64,000 bases of DNA from Simmondsia chinensis. Its lineage: Eukaryota; Streptophyta; Magnoliopsida; Caryophyllales; Simmondsiaceae. The number at the start of each line of letters is the position of its first letter. The stretch's first letter is position 1. Location of the stretch: NCBI GenBank assembly GCA_018398585.1, contig JAGTTD010000024.1, positions 4,926,071 through 4,990,070 on the forward strand. The letters are read 5' to 3'. Positions 46,801 through 61,400 of this stretch are shown here, piece after piece. Made by a program: the position numbers and the translations under genes. The notes beneath the pieces were generated by a model. The model was given only the letters and a program-made list of their open reading frames with translations. It was not told where the DNA came from and searched no databases.

Positions 46801-49441
46801 CTTCAGTGAGGGAATATGGAAAGCAATACATATGAGGGCTGTGGACATATGATGATGGATCTGAACTACTAAAAACCACGAAGGGACTACGGACTGTCAC
46901 AGGATGGACGCAAATCACCCGTGCGGCACCCGAGCCCCTGAGGCTAGGGCCGTGCCAGCCTACCCCCTATGGTCAACAAGCAACAATATACCCCTAAAAG
47001 AGACGAAATACACGGTATACCAAGGACTGTACCTACATTCAACATATGCGCATTACTACCAGACTAGCCATGGAAATCCCATATGGCATATGACTGCTTA
47101 TTGAGCACCATGGACAATGTCGGTCAAAGGCGGCCCGTAACATTCTCCCCCACCCAATTCCACAAACGTCCTTGTTGCAAGCGACAAGACTGCCCATCAT
47201 CGCTTCCTTGCATCTCCAGCAGCCTTGATTGGTTACAGGACAACTGCATCATCATCCCCTCCCATGTGACACTTATGGCATGCCATCGATGCTCGCCCAG
47301 TCAAAAGCAGCGCGCTGCAAGCGCCACCTGCCAACTCCGTGCACCATAGTGCACCACATACGCGTCTCGTGCGAACAACACTTGTTGACACTTCACTTTA
47401 TAAACTCCGCACCGCACCCCACAGAATAGGCTCAATCTCCAAGCAGCAAGCCAGCCAAACGGTCAGCAACCCTGACCAACATCATAACATGGTGCACCTC
47501 CATCACACCCGGAACGCAAGCCACTCCGTTCCCATAGATTGCTCCCACCACACGAGGAGTGTCCATCCCCACGAACAAACCAGCTTGACGCACTTGGGAT
47601 GCAAGCAACTCCCACATTCAAGGAGTGTCCAGAACCACAGACAAGCCCACTCCCAAGATGGCTACTTACTCGCGTATCATGAGCCCTGCTCTGATACCAT
47701 TTATCACGGGATGAGCGCAGATCACTCGTGCGGCACCCAAGCCTCTGAGGATAGGGCAGGGTTAGCCTACCCCCTATAGTCAACAAGCAGCAATATACCC
47801 TAAAAGAGACGAAATACACGGTATACTAAAGAACGTACCTGCATTCAACATATGCGCATTAGTACCAGACAGGCTATGGAAACCCCACATGGCATATGAC
47901 TACTTATTGAGCACCGGGGATTATGTCGGCCAAAGGTGGCCTGTGACGGGACGCAAAGCAAAGACGGAAGCAGTAAAGCAAACACTGCCCAGAAAGGCCA
48001 AACTGCTAAAAATATTTCAGACAACGCCAACAACGGTGTTACAATGGCCACCATTTGGAAACTGGACGCTGGAAATCTTTCCAAGTAGCAAGTGACAAAC
48101 ACGAACATCAAATTAGATATTCAAAGATGAAGCCTTTCAAGGAGAAGCAAGCGTAGCACAATTCCAGGGGTAGAAGATTTACCTAGAAGTCTATAATATA
48201 GCAGACCAAGTGGAGTGCAAAATTTGTAATCTCCTACTAGCGATGAGAAAAACCTACTTAGTAAAAGCTCAAGCAAAAGAATGGCCAATATACTAGTCAA
48301 AGTTGACAGATTGGGCCACGACCACAAAAAGACATCAGGAACTTGTTGTGCCATTTTGATCAGGAAGGTTGGTAATCAATCCAGAATGAAGCTCGTATGG
48401 CGGACAAGGCTTAAGTATCTCCTGAAGGAGAACGTTTCTCAGTTGGACCGCACCATAATCCCTTCCCAGTTTACCTTACATGGAGAAACATATAAGACAG
48501 CTTCTGGTAGAGTTGAAAATTGAAATGTAACTGGTCAATGGAAGTTAACGAGAGATGGCTATCAATTTTTAGGGTCTATAGAAGCTCAGCATCAATAAGC
48601 GACCAAATGAAATGTTAATACAACTGGACTGTTCTTGAATGACGTCCTGGACTTGGTGTCGCCTCCAAATCAACTCTTCTACACATTTAGATTTTATGTA
48701 AAGTTCTTCAAAGAAGCTAAGACCACATGGGTTGACCCAGTGCCCTCTCCTGCCTCCCAAGTCAATAGTTACTTTCCCGTTCAAAAGCCCTTTGTCATTT
48801 TTGTGACAAAGCAAATGCAGTCACAAAAGCCACAGAACATCGGTCCTATAATTTATGTGTCTGGAAGCTCCCGGCAAAAGACCTAGCTTTTCCACTGGAA
48901 AAAGGTTCCAAGTAAGGTGACGATCTGCTCGCAGTATTTAGAATAGAGAATTAGATCCTCTGATACATTCATATCTAATTTGGGTTCTATATTGAAAAAA
49001 GGAGCAAAGAGTGCTACTTGTAAGGCTTCCCTCGAGAAAGCAAACAGGAAGATGATAGCTATTTCTAAGATTTTAGTAATTCTCAAGAAATGGTCCTTTC
49101 TATCTTTATTATTGTCTGTGTCAAAGCCAACTAAAATAGGCCAATGATTCTCCACGTGGATAAGAAAATGGCCCTTCCTATCGCCAAAATTTTGAGCAGC
49201 AGTGACGAGTCTTCAAGAATACTACTAATAGACAAGGAAATATGCCAATGTGGCCTTGATTCTAGGCAAAAACACTACCAAGAGGAGGTCCTAACAGAAA
49301 AGGTCTCGGTTTAAATACCAACCCAAGTCAACAATAAAAACAAACCCAGTGCCTGAAAAGGCTCCTGCCAAGAAAGGGTCTAGAGAGGGTGAAACATATG
49401 TAGCCTTACCCCTACAAGGTGGTACCCCGAAGGGAGGCAGT

Positions 49442-49477
<36 letters not shown>

Positions 49478-52400
49478 GGGGCCCGGACCCCGGCCCGCGC
49501 CTGCGGTTGGCAACAGGGTGATGGGGGATAACGGTTGGACAAATATTGAAGAGGGGTCAAGGGGGTGAGTTTTTAACCCTCATTACCCCCCTTCCCCCAT
49601 TTTCTTCGGGGGGTAAGGTAATTTTTAAAAAATATTTGGACAATTTTGCCTTTATTTTAACTATAACTCTCTTGACCCCTACTCCTTTACCCAATTGCTA
49701 AAATGGGTAACTCATTTACCTCTCTTTATCCTTACCTCTCCTAATTACGCAAATATCCAAACAACCGTAATCCCTTACCCTCCCTCTCTTTACTTACCCA
49801 GTTGCCAAATAAGGCAAAGCAAACACCAAACTGAGTTAGCCACCCTAAAAAGGGGAAACACGAAAGTATGGAATTTGATATTGCACTAATGAAAAAAATA
49901 AATACAACCAAGCTAAAGTGGAGTTAATTGTTGAAGAAGGAGAAAGAAGAAGAATAGACTCAATAGTTTTCTGTTCAACTACCCAATAAAAAAGGTCATA
50001 CTAAACCACAGCAGTAAAGAATGCATTCAAATCTAGAGGTGTAAATGGGCTAAACTAGCTTCTTTAGGCAATCTCAAATTAGGTTCAAGGACAACTGAGT
50101 CGAGCTGAGCTTGGGCTCAAAGTTTCAGGGCTCAGCAAAATGTTGGCAAGCCGAGCCTCCAACTTGACAGCTCGGGATCGGCTTGGCTTATTTGCACCAC
50201 TATTCAGATCTCATACTTAAAAAGAATTTGCTGACTCCTGAAATAGTTTCCCAATCTTAAACATTTCTTGTAGCTTCTACTTTTACATTAGGGGAAAGAT
50301 TTAGCAGAAAGATCTTTCACAATATACGTGATCTTCTTCCTTTGTTCCCTTCACAATCCACGTGACCTCATTAAGCATTAGATCAAGGTGGAAGAGCTCC
50401 TAACATTAACAATATAAAAAAGCGCGTCCATACATTTTGAATGAAAATATGTTGCGTTAGCCAAACAAAAGTAACGGCCTTTGGACTTTAAGGATTTGGT
50501 TGGATTTGCTTTTATTAGTTTAGCGAGCGAGAAGTCTGTTGTAACTCTTACAAGGCTACTACTTTTGGGTGTTACATCCACGGAATCAAATAAAGGTCAT
50601 TCTGTAGCAATAACGGCAATTACATGACGGATTTTGCGCTAGGCTCACATGATTGCACTTACGCAACTATATACTTTTCCAATGATCTCCATAATGCATA
50701 TATTTTGTATTTTACTTCTACACACACACACATATATATAGTGCATGACTCTTCAACTTCGTGTGAACTATTACATAATGTCAACTGCCGCAACACCGTG
50801 ACACAACCGTAAACCACTAATTGATTCCATGATTACATTATACAGGGTGTTTAACAAAGTATCCCTCTGTGGATAGCCAAACAAAGTCAGCAGGCGGTCA
50901 GCATCTTTCTATTTAACTACTTAACTGACCTGTACACACCCCCTGTGCAAGGCACCACCTCCAAGATACTTGTTGGAAAAATCAACTTCAAGGGCACCTC
51001 TTGACTGATCCTCTATCAATCCTGAAGTGCATATCTAGAGAAAGCAACCAAAGAATTTAGCATTAATGAAGAATAAATTTAAAGAATGTTGGTGCAACTT
51101 CTTTTCAAGATGCACAATATTATACATCATAGATACCTGAAATTGACATAGGTGAATCGTAGATTTGGCCCAAAAGTCGGCATTCGGGTAAGAGATATGC
51201 GGCAGATTGTGCTCCAAAGGAAGAACTTTCCGTTCAAATGAAACAAAGTCCATAGGGATGCAGGAACATATCCGCTCAAAGTAGTGTATTATACACTTTA
51301 TTTTATTTTCATACTTTTCATGATAACTTTCATAGATGCTCCTGAAACACAAGAAAAGAAAATTTCTATAAGAACTTTTTTCTTGAGATATGGAGGAAAG
51401 ACAGTTCTCAAGTTGGGGGTCCTCGGACACAATGGCCCTAAAGGCAGCACCTTGAAAGGGGGAAGGCTGCATACATCCACCCCCCAAACCCTACTTATGT
51501 GGGAGCCCTTGATGCACTGGGATTGTTGTTGTTATTGTTATGGAGGAAAGATAAAGGCCAGAAAAAGATAGAAGAGGAAGTGCCAAAATATTTTGTTAAA
51601 TCGTGAAAAGATTTGTGTGAAAGAATTATGATTTTAATGCTGAGAAAGATTTGGCCAAAAACAATAAGTAAAATATCCTCTTCGATAAAAGAAAAGGGTA
51701 AAATATCCACTGCATCGCAGAATAATTTCCACCTTTTTCTTTTGGCGTACAGTTTAAGGGAGAACTAATTGTTGAGGTAAAATTCATCATGACTAAAATA
51801 GTGCACAGACAAATTTTTTCTATGCTTACAAGTTAGAACTGCAACAATTCTTTCTAGGGACAGACTGAAATAAAAAGATGAAAACTGCTTTGGGAAGAGG
51901 GAGCATTAAAGAAGCATTCATCTATGTGTTTTGCAATTTTTTCCTCCCTAAAATAATCCAGAGTGTGTTGGAAAAAAAATTTTCTTTCAACTGACTTGTT
52001 ACATTCTTTTAGAAGTTCTACTTTAAAATACTCAGAAAGCCACTGAAAACTACTACAGATAAAGGCATGGTTAAAGTGGCGAGGCCAACTTGTTTACAGT
52101 ATGCTACTTTTCTCTGACATCGAATGCAACCAGCAAGGAAGCACATTCAAATAAGCAATAAGGTAAAAGTAAAAAATATCTAGACGAACAATTGTACAGT
52201 TACATCTCAAAATATCATAAGTTCGATAAATACAAAATGCAGGGAGAAAATGAAAAATAGAAAAAGGATGAAAAATGGAAAAAGGGTCGTATCTACATTC
52301 ATGAAGACACTACAAAAGAGAAGTGAGGTGAATTAGGAAGAGAGTGGAAGGAAGTGAGGCAATCATCCAAAAGAAAAGAAAACTGAATAAAGGGATCCGG

Positions 52401-55400
52401 CTATCTGTCCGAAAGATGAGGATCATTCTACAACTAAAGGCTCTGAATTTTCTTGTAAAAAGTCAATTCCAATCATGCCATCACATTATGCCAAGTTCAC
52501 CCCACCGTGTCCAACCTAGGATTCCCAAAAGATCACTTTCCTTTCAATCAGCTACTAAAAAAGTTGCTAAATTATGAAGATACTGTTAAAAAATGGATAG
52601 AGTTAAAGAAAATAGGCATGCTGGTGACATGCAGTCCTCTTAAAGAACAAAATGATTAAATTTTGGAGAAAGTATGGCCATCCAACTCCTGCTAAATATT
52701 AATAAGGGATTACACATACCAAAAAGAAACGAAGCAATCCTTTTGAAGATAAGGCACAAGCAAGGAATACTAAAAAAAAAAGCCCAAAGAGTAAGGCCTT
52801 CCACTCGTGCTGAATATTGCTAGAGACAATCACTTCAAACTCCATGAGCCACTAGTAAAAGTGGCATCATAGAACAAATCACTTATTAGGCTCAACTTGA
52901 TAGTAGTGTCATAGAAACAAGAAGCCATAAACATTAGACAACACATTAACGTGACAGCGTCAGCATTTAGGGAAGATAAGTTGCTTCCTGACCTTATTTT
53001 TTTGAATGAATAATCACAAAATTATTAGCTTTGATACTCCAGGATAGTTTTGAGCATTTAAACACATTTATGTATGTTCTAATCATAAAATACAACATAT
53101 TGCATTTTGAAGACGACCACAAAAGTACCTCTAATGTAATGGCCAATCACCTAGCAGTTAGCTCAAAATTCACTATGTAAGATAATGCCGGATTTAATTG
53201 TAGGATCATCAACCAGTGGTCAGGTTTATTGGCCTAGTGCACAAGCAAAGTTCATGAAGTTAATGAAGATTGCAGTCATTGACTTTTCAACTGAAAGTTG
53301 ATGTCATCTTTTATTGTTTCAGTAAATTTAAAGGACAGTCTTGCAAGTTGCCCCGATGTTCTCACACAAGCCAAGCAAGAGATGATGAATCACCTATAGC
53401 AGCACCAAAATAATGAACAATAAATAAGGGGTGAACTGTAAGAATACTTCCTAAGAAGCTTGTAATGCGAGTTTGATTCATGCTACCAACTCCCAAATTA
53501 CCGAACTAAATCTTGATCCGAGAGGTGAGCTTGGCTGCCTGGGTTATATGGGAAAATCCACGTTGGAAAAACCCAGCAAAGTCGAACTTGTGGCTATCTA
53601 TGCAAACCTTCCCCTAGAGAGTAAAGAATCAGGTATCTGCTCCATGTTTCAGTATTGAAATTGGATATTGATTTTAAGCAACTCTAGGAAAATAAAGACA
53701 AAGATGATGAAAGAAATGGCTCAATTAGCTGGCAAAGTCGTATGCAAAGAAATGGCGCAGTTAGGCAGGAAAGATGAATGCAGCATGAAGGATGAGAGGA
53801 ACAATAAGAAGCACATAGAGACTACTACATGAAAAGGAGTCAGCTCACGTGTATCGGCAAAGTTGTTGAGTTGATGTATGAATCAAAGAATCAAATTTCC
53901 AATCACGGTCACGTTGTTGCCACAATCGTAATGTCAAGGAAGCAAGGTGACATGCAGATTATGTTAGTCATACTGAGAATAAAGAAACGTAGCATAACGG
54001 ACAAGAATGCGAAACTTAAATAGCAAAGCTTTGTTGACATAGTTTCTATAGATGTTTTCATTGGTTATTAATGAAAGTCAGACATGTACATTAAGTAATA
54101 GGCAAAACACATGCTTTGCCAATCCACCCATGAGAAAAAGGGATAACATACGTAAACAACTGATCAAAATTGACGGCTGGGAGATGTTTGGCACCCCTAT
54201 TAGCCAATGGAAACAAACAGAAGAAGGAACAGGAGAGAAGAGCACCAATAAGTTCCTGAGAAGCAACACCAAACCATGTGATCAAAGTGTACAATTTACA
54301 AGCAGAAAATACAGTAAACCACTAAAGCATATGCCAATCACGAAGTTAATCTGCTGGTGAAACAAAATAGCTCACAAATTGATTAATGACACATTGTATA
54401 ACTTGCAAACAGAACTTTCAGTACACAATAAACAAACGCTAAATCTAAGATGTTGAAAATTTTGATTTGTTGACCACAAACCTTCTCAGTTATACCGTCA
54501 ATTGGAAACATAGCAACATAACTGTTGCCAAATATGGACTCCTTTTTGTCAGCTCCACAATGGCCTGCTCATACAAAAAATATTCAGAGAAAACTGAAGC
54601 TACAAACATTACAGCTTCAAGACGTCTATCAAACCAAGGCTCCGCATAACATCCATGAGCTACACATCTTTTGAGCACAGCATAAAATCAATAAAAATGG
54701 AAGAATCAGAAATATAAATGAATCTATCTGCCAACTGCACATAGTTTAGCGGCAGAATCCATTGAAATGTTGCATTCACTATTGCATATATATTGAATGT
54801 GTATTGATGTGAACTAACTCAGATGAACGCATCAATCAAGGACAATACAGAAGAACAAAGAGGATGCCATTGATTAATAATGGTACAACTCAGATATAGG
54901 GAGTACAAATACTGTCAAGAATCATAGACAGGTACCTGGCTGAGAAAAACAATGCCTGGTTTTTGTGGTTCCAGTAAACGAAGACCCGTTTCAACTCCAC
55001 TAAGAAGGTAGTCAGCATTTTCATAATGGGATTCTAACAGTTCTGGCAGTCGTAATAACAAATTGGCCATCACAGGAACAACCTCTCCAAACCACTTGGC
55101 TGCTTCTGCCCTGGATAAAAGCTGCACGAATGGGAACTTATAAGTCTACATCTCCGTATCTTCTCTCCTATCCTACCTCAACCCAGCTTTAAATAAGCGC
55201 ATGCACATGATAGATTTTTTTGGGGAGATGGAACAATCAACGAAAATGTATAATTCTGTTGAAGATAGTATTTACAAAGATATCAACGGAAATAACCAAG
55301 AACTTGATCCGGTCATGTGCTCTCCTTACTTTCTTGAATATGTAAGCTCTTGTACATCTGTTTGTACTAGTAGTTACCGATGCAATGCACGGCCAATTTC

Positions 55401-58400
55401 TATTTATCGTATAATATAGTATTTATAAATCATTATTAAAGAAAATGTTCTAGGGAAATATTTTAGTATCTATGGTAGTTGTTATCAAATTATGCAAAAA
55501 AATAATAAAATTGAGATGAAAAACCTTTTTCAACAAAATAAATAGAGCCATAACCCTAGACAAGTAAATTCAAAACCGACTCATTCCATGTGCCGTTGAG
55601 GAAAATAGCACTCTCTCTACTAAAGATTTCAATCAATGGACCTACATATGGCTTTCATATCTCTGCATGCAGAAAATCTCCACCAACCACCACTAATGCA
55701 AAAGCCAACTAAAAATTTCAATTTTTTCTGTTTCCACAACACAGGAAAAAAAGACAACATAACAAAAGTGATAGCAAATTTCATTCACAGTTAGATTATC
55801 AACCTGAATCTCTAACTCCGAATTTGATTGCCTCAATGCCATATTATTATCTTGAATCACAAAACAACCAAAGTAGTCCATCTAAATTATCCAATTCACT
55901 ATATATATCTGAAACAAAAATAATCCAAGGATTTGAAATCCCATTGGCATTCTACTTTTGGAAACACGCTCAAGTATGAAAGATCAAGCATGAATTCCAT
56001 ATAAACATAGATAATCATATTATTTTCTTTAGTTAGATCAACAACAAATTTCACCAAAATCTATTCATCATATTTATAAAAGAAAAGTTTTTCAAGAGAA
56101 AAATGTTTTCTTTGAAAGGAAATGGAAGCCTTACTTTAACATTACAGGCAAGTTCCCACCTCGAACCGTATTTTATCAAGTATAGCAGCCCACCAGAGGG
56201 TCACTACACGCCTTAAATCCCATAATATGCCACAAATCCCCGCTCTCAGAATCCGACAAACAGGGTTATTGGTAAATCAATATCAAGAATCAAATAACCC
56301 ACGGAAATTAAAAACATGTTACACAAATAACAGAAACAACTTACACATTCAAATAGGAACGATAAATAACTAACATTGAATATACACAAACAATAAAAAT
56401 AAATTACAAAAATTTAAATAGGATCGATAGGTAACTGACCTTGAATATTTGAAGAAGCACAAAAAAAAAAATGAATTATAATTTGAAACATGCACTTATA
56501 GGACTAGATTGCCTCAACTTTAACTCACTGTGGAGCTTAAGAGTAAAAGGAACATACCTAGTGCCTCAAGGACTCCCGCCTACGCAGGGTCTGGGGGTGG
56601 CGGATGTACGCAGCCTTCCCCCTTCTGGGTGTTAACCTGAAGAGAGGCTGTTTCCCAGTGCCCCCAACCTGAGGGTGAAGACTTCCCAGGAGGTCACCCA
56701 TCCTAGTACTACTCTCGCCCAAGCACGCTTAAGTTCGGAGTTCTAATGGGATCCGGTGACGGCGTGTTGGTGTGGAGCTTAAGAGTAAACACGATATTGT
56801 ACAACTAAGATAAGAGTTCTTATTTGACATTGAGGGGATGAAAATTGTGATCGACATCAAACCATCACCACTCCTTCCATTGTGATGAATTGACAGGTTC
56901 TTTTAGTTGTGTTATTTCTAGCCAATATAAAATTGCGGTGGGAATGCGAATTTCAGTTCTATGTAGCAAATATAGAACTGCCTTGGTTATTCTTTTAAAC
57001 TAAAATTGTAATAATGGTGGGATGGGAGAAGTAGTGGGGGTTACATTTTTTTAAAAAGCATGACTCTTGATAGGAGTTAGTATTTTGAGAAGTGGGGTGG
57101 GTTTTTTTTTTTTTTTTTTTTGGGGGGGCGGGGTTGTTTCTAAGTGGGTGTTATATTGAATTTTTTTTTATTTTAAAAAATCAAAGCCTTTAAAAATTTT
57201 GGGATGAGGCTATACTTAACTTTGAGGGGGTAACAACTTCAAATTAAGATATAGAAATAGACAGATTGGTACATAAGCTCTGCTATTCACTAATGGGAAA
57301 ACATGAGAACGTTGTCCTTTGAAAGAAGTTAAATCAATCTTGTAAATTAATCAGTTTACATGATTCCTGAATTAAAATGTCTCGACGCAGTGGATCCATG
57401 GCCCAACACTTTGATACCGGATAACCTGTGGGCATAGTTGAATCCATACAGTAGAATTCCTCTATCACCGTGGAGAAAAGTTCACTAGTATTCCCCCATT
57501 TACTTCCTCAACAAAGTAAAGAAACTTTACCTTTTTCTTTGTTATAATAAAAATAACTCCATTTGGAGATGATTCTTATGCCTAAATTATGCAGCAAACA
57601 CCACCAAAATCAGACCACTATGCAGTTTGAATCAGCTCCATATTGCACCGTAGATTCAGAATAGGCCAACACTTAGCACATGTTTAGTTTGCAAAAAATA
57701 TTCAAGTTTTCTATCTCTATTTTCAGAAGTGTGCTCTATGAAAAAGGGAAATTGGAAAACCCTTGGAAAATTTAGAACAAAGGAAACTAAACACTTAATA
57801 ACAAAGGAAAAGCTGGGAAACATGGGAAGACGATTTTCAATTTTTACTACAAGGGAAGAGCCTAAAAACATGTTTTCCTGGGAAATTAGAAAAGCAAAAT
57901 CCTTCTGAACCGATCCCTGTGAAAATGCAATTTCCTTAATAAATTTCTAGAAAATTAGAAATTCTGCAACAAGTGAACACACCCTCCTTAAGCTTTTTCC
58001 TCCCTTTGACAAGAAATCCATACTTATCTTCAAAATGTATATTATACAGGACTTCACACCATGGCACTAGCTACAGTTGCATCAAAAATTATTTGCTCTT
58101 GGAGTATAAACTATTCTTGCGCCTCACCAGACAGCTCAAGCACTTGAGATAGTCAGTTTCTTGATATGATATTAGAATCCTATTAACTAAGAGGTCTCGA
58201 ACTGCAATCCCAATACCCGTACTCTTAATATTAAAACAATTCAAGTATAAAATATGAAGTAAAATCTGTACGCTGTCCATGTTTCAAGCTTTGCATGAAA
58301 TCATATATTAGAATATAAAACTATGTATGCATCTTTACTAAATAACTTAAGCTTTAGGATGACATATTAGAATATAAAACTATTTATGCATCTTTACTTA

Positions 58401-61400
58401 ATAACTTAAGCTTTAAGACAATTGTTTCTATGATATTAACTTAGCTAAGTCATCATAATCTCACCCATGACAGTATAATAGCAAACAAAAATTGAAAATT
58501 TCTGCTGATAATTAAGATCATCATGTTATGAAGAGAGGAAGGGAGTTATTTACACCATGGGTCCTTAATGTTTTAAGTTTGTTCAAATTAGTCCCTCATC
58601 TTTTCTTTTTTAAAATTAGTCCCTAATGTTTTTAATTTTGCTCAAATTAATCCTTCATCTTTTCTTTTTTTAAAATAGTCCCTGATGTTTTTAATTTTGT
58701 TCAAATCAGTTATTCATCTTTTCTTTCGTTCAAAATTGTTCCAAATGTTTTATTTTATGACAATATCAGTCATCACTTGATAACCAAAATTAGGTAAACA
58801 CTATAAAGATAAAGGGCCAATTTTGTCATAAAATAAAACATTATTGGCCATTTCGAAAATTTTCAAAAATATAAAATAAAATAAAAAATTTTGAAAACAA
58901 AGGTCTAATTAAAACAAACTTAAATACATTAGGCACCATTTTAAACAAAGAAAAAGATGAGGGATCACTTTGAACAAATTTAGGCATTCTTTGGTTACAA
59001 GGAAGCAAGTATGAGAAATCAGAATTCGTGGAAAAGTGGGCATTTGCCTTGTCATTTGGTTACCAGAACATTGATAAAACATGATATGTGGAAATGCCTT
59101 AGCAATTTTCAATTACTTCAAAAAGCAAGAGGTAACTTACCTAATCCCTCTCAATAAGTTCTAATTCCTTAATTATTACCTAGCACCCCAAGAAAGTTTT
59201 ATTTCCCATCATAGTAACCAAACACTTTGTACATATTTTTTGGGAGATTGATACGAGAATTGAATTTTGATATTGTTTATGCCAGGAAAAGTGGTTGCAC
59301 CCTCTTGGAAACTTAACCAAAATTAATAGTAAAAATTGGAAGAAAAATTGAGTAGAATCCGGAAAGGGAGAAGAAGAAGATACCAGGAAACAAGAATTCA
59401 ACTTTGATCATCCATTTAATATGATTGCCAATACAATTCTATATCCTATTTATAATAGTATAGCCCTAATTATCTATTTAGAAAGACAAATTTCCTAAAT
59501 TTCTATTAGGGTTATATACACCAAAATCCCTATACTTTTCTAATTGTATCAATTTAATCCTTATACTTTTAATTGTGTTAATTTAATCTCTCTACAATTC
59601 ATATTGTGTCAATTTAGTCCTTTAGTCAAATTCAAATTAAGTTATTGATGTAATTTGCAATGGTACAATCACGTTAGATGTAAGTAATCCATTACAAGTC
59701 CACCTGTTGTCTCAATTTAACCGAACTCGTGGCTGAACCATTAAAAATTCCATCAACACTTTTAACATAAATTCTAAATCAAGGACTAAATTGACACGAT
59801 ATGAAATGTGCAGAGACTAAATCGACATAATTAAAAGTATAAGAACTGAATTAACACAATGGATAAAATACAGGAACATCTGAAGTAAATAACCCTTTCT
59901 ATTAAAATATTATTGTATCACGTGTCCACAAATTCTTAAAAAATACAGCTTCTAGTAGGAATTCAAATTTTGCGGCAACCTGATACGGTTATCCCGACTT
60001 GAGCATTGCACGTCATCAATTCGCCACGTCATCCCAATGCCATGTCATCAATATTCCAGAAACGTCCTCTAGCTATTATAAATAAGAGGATAGTTAGAGG
60101 CATTAGGGGCATATTGAGGTGTATGAGTGTTCTCTCTCTCCCCCTATTACTTCTATCTTCTTCCTCCCTCTATGTTTCTCTAGTTTCTACCCCCTTCTTC
60201 TATGTCCCCTCTCATTTCTTACTCGTAATCCTCCATTTGGCGGCAAATCTATCAATAAATATATACTTAGTTGTGATTTCCAATTGATATTAGCTAGATA
60301 ATATTTGGTTTATATCAATGGTATCAGAGCAAGTCGGTCCTCGGCCACCATCACCACCGTTCATCAGCCGCCGGAGTCACCACCATCACTGAGCTGTTCA
60401 TCATCAATCACCGCACTGTTCATCGTCACCATCTTCACCTTGTCATCTACTTCATCAGCATCCCACCTCACCGACAGCTACACCACCGTCATCCTCAATG
60501 TCACCACCCAAACCACTACCATCTTCATCTTTCATCATCACACATCCCCACCATTATCAGCATCATCTGCATCTCCATTGTTATGACCCGAAATTGATCA
60601 AGCATCATCATCTTCATCACCACCGTCAACTCCCAGTTCACCCCGATCGTCATCCTCCTCATCACCCTCACTAGCAAGAACTCCATCGCTCATCCACCCA
60701 CCGATCGTCATCCTCGCTGCTAAACAGCTCATGCAAACCGAACCCCAAACCTAGATTTCAGATTTCATCATCATTTCCATCATGTCCATAACCCCCTAAA
60801 CCCCTATTACCAAAAAAAATAAAAATAAATAGATAACCCCCAAAACCGATCAGCATCAACCTCATCATCATCTAATCCATCAGCTCACCCAGACCCCAAA
60901 ATCCAAACCCAATCATCCTTACTTAAACCTAAACCCAACCCGCACACAAGGTGTTTGATAAAATGCCTTAACCATTTTTTTTCCTAATTCTTGCCGCCAA
61001 CCACCACCACCACCATAGCCGAAGGTCACCAGTTTCAAACGACAAACGCGTTACTCGAGCGCAGCGGGCAAAGGCTCCCCCAAGCTATGGACCCCTTGAC
61101 AACTCATTACACCAACAACCCTCAGCTCAACTCAATCGTGGAGCTCCTGAAGCTTGGCCAAACGAGGGGTGTTGGCGAGTACCTGAGCCGATTTGAGTCC
61201 CTTGTGGACGAGTGTTGGTTGACGGAAAGAGATGAGATGAAACTGTTCATAGGCAGTTTGAGGGACGAGACAGCTGAAGGGGTCACCCTATTCATGCCAC
61301 AAACAGTGCGTGACGCCAAAATCTTGGCCAAGTAGCAGGAACTTAATCTTGCCTATCTTGCGAAGTTAGCTGGAAAGGAGTCTCTCAGTATGGCGCCAAT

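Noticed and set aside
52344..54360. Open frames of 60-100 codons in PARG intron 3
   Set aside because: No motifs, wrong strand for the gene, typical of AT-rich intron sequence.
56548..56770. Cassandra-type (5S-carrying) LTR element
   Set aside because: A 19-bp target duplication and absence of TG...CA ends, PBS or PPT exclude an LTR element.
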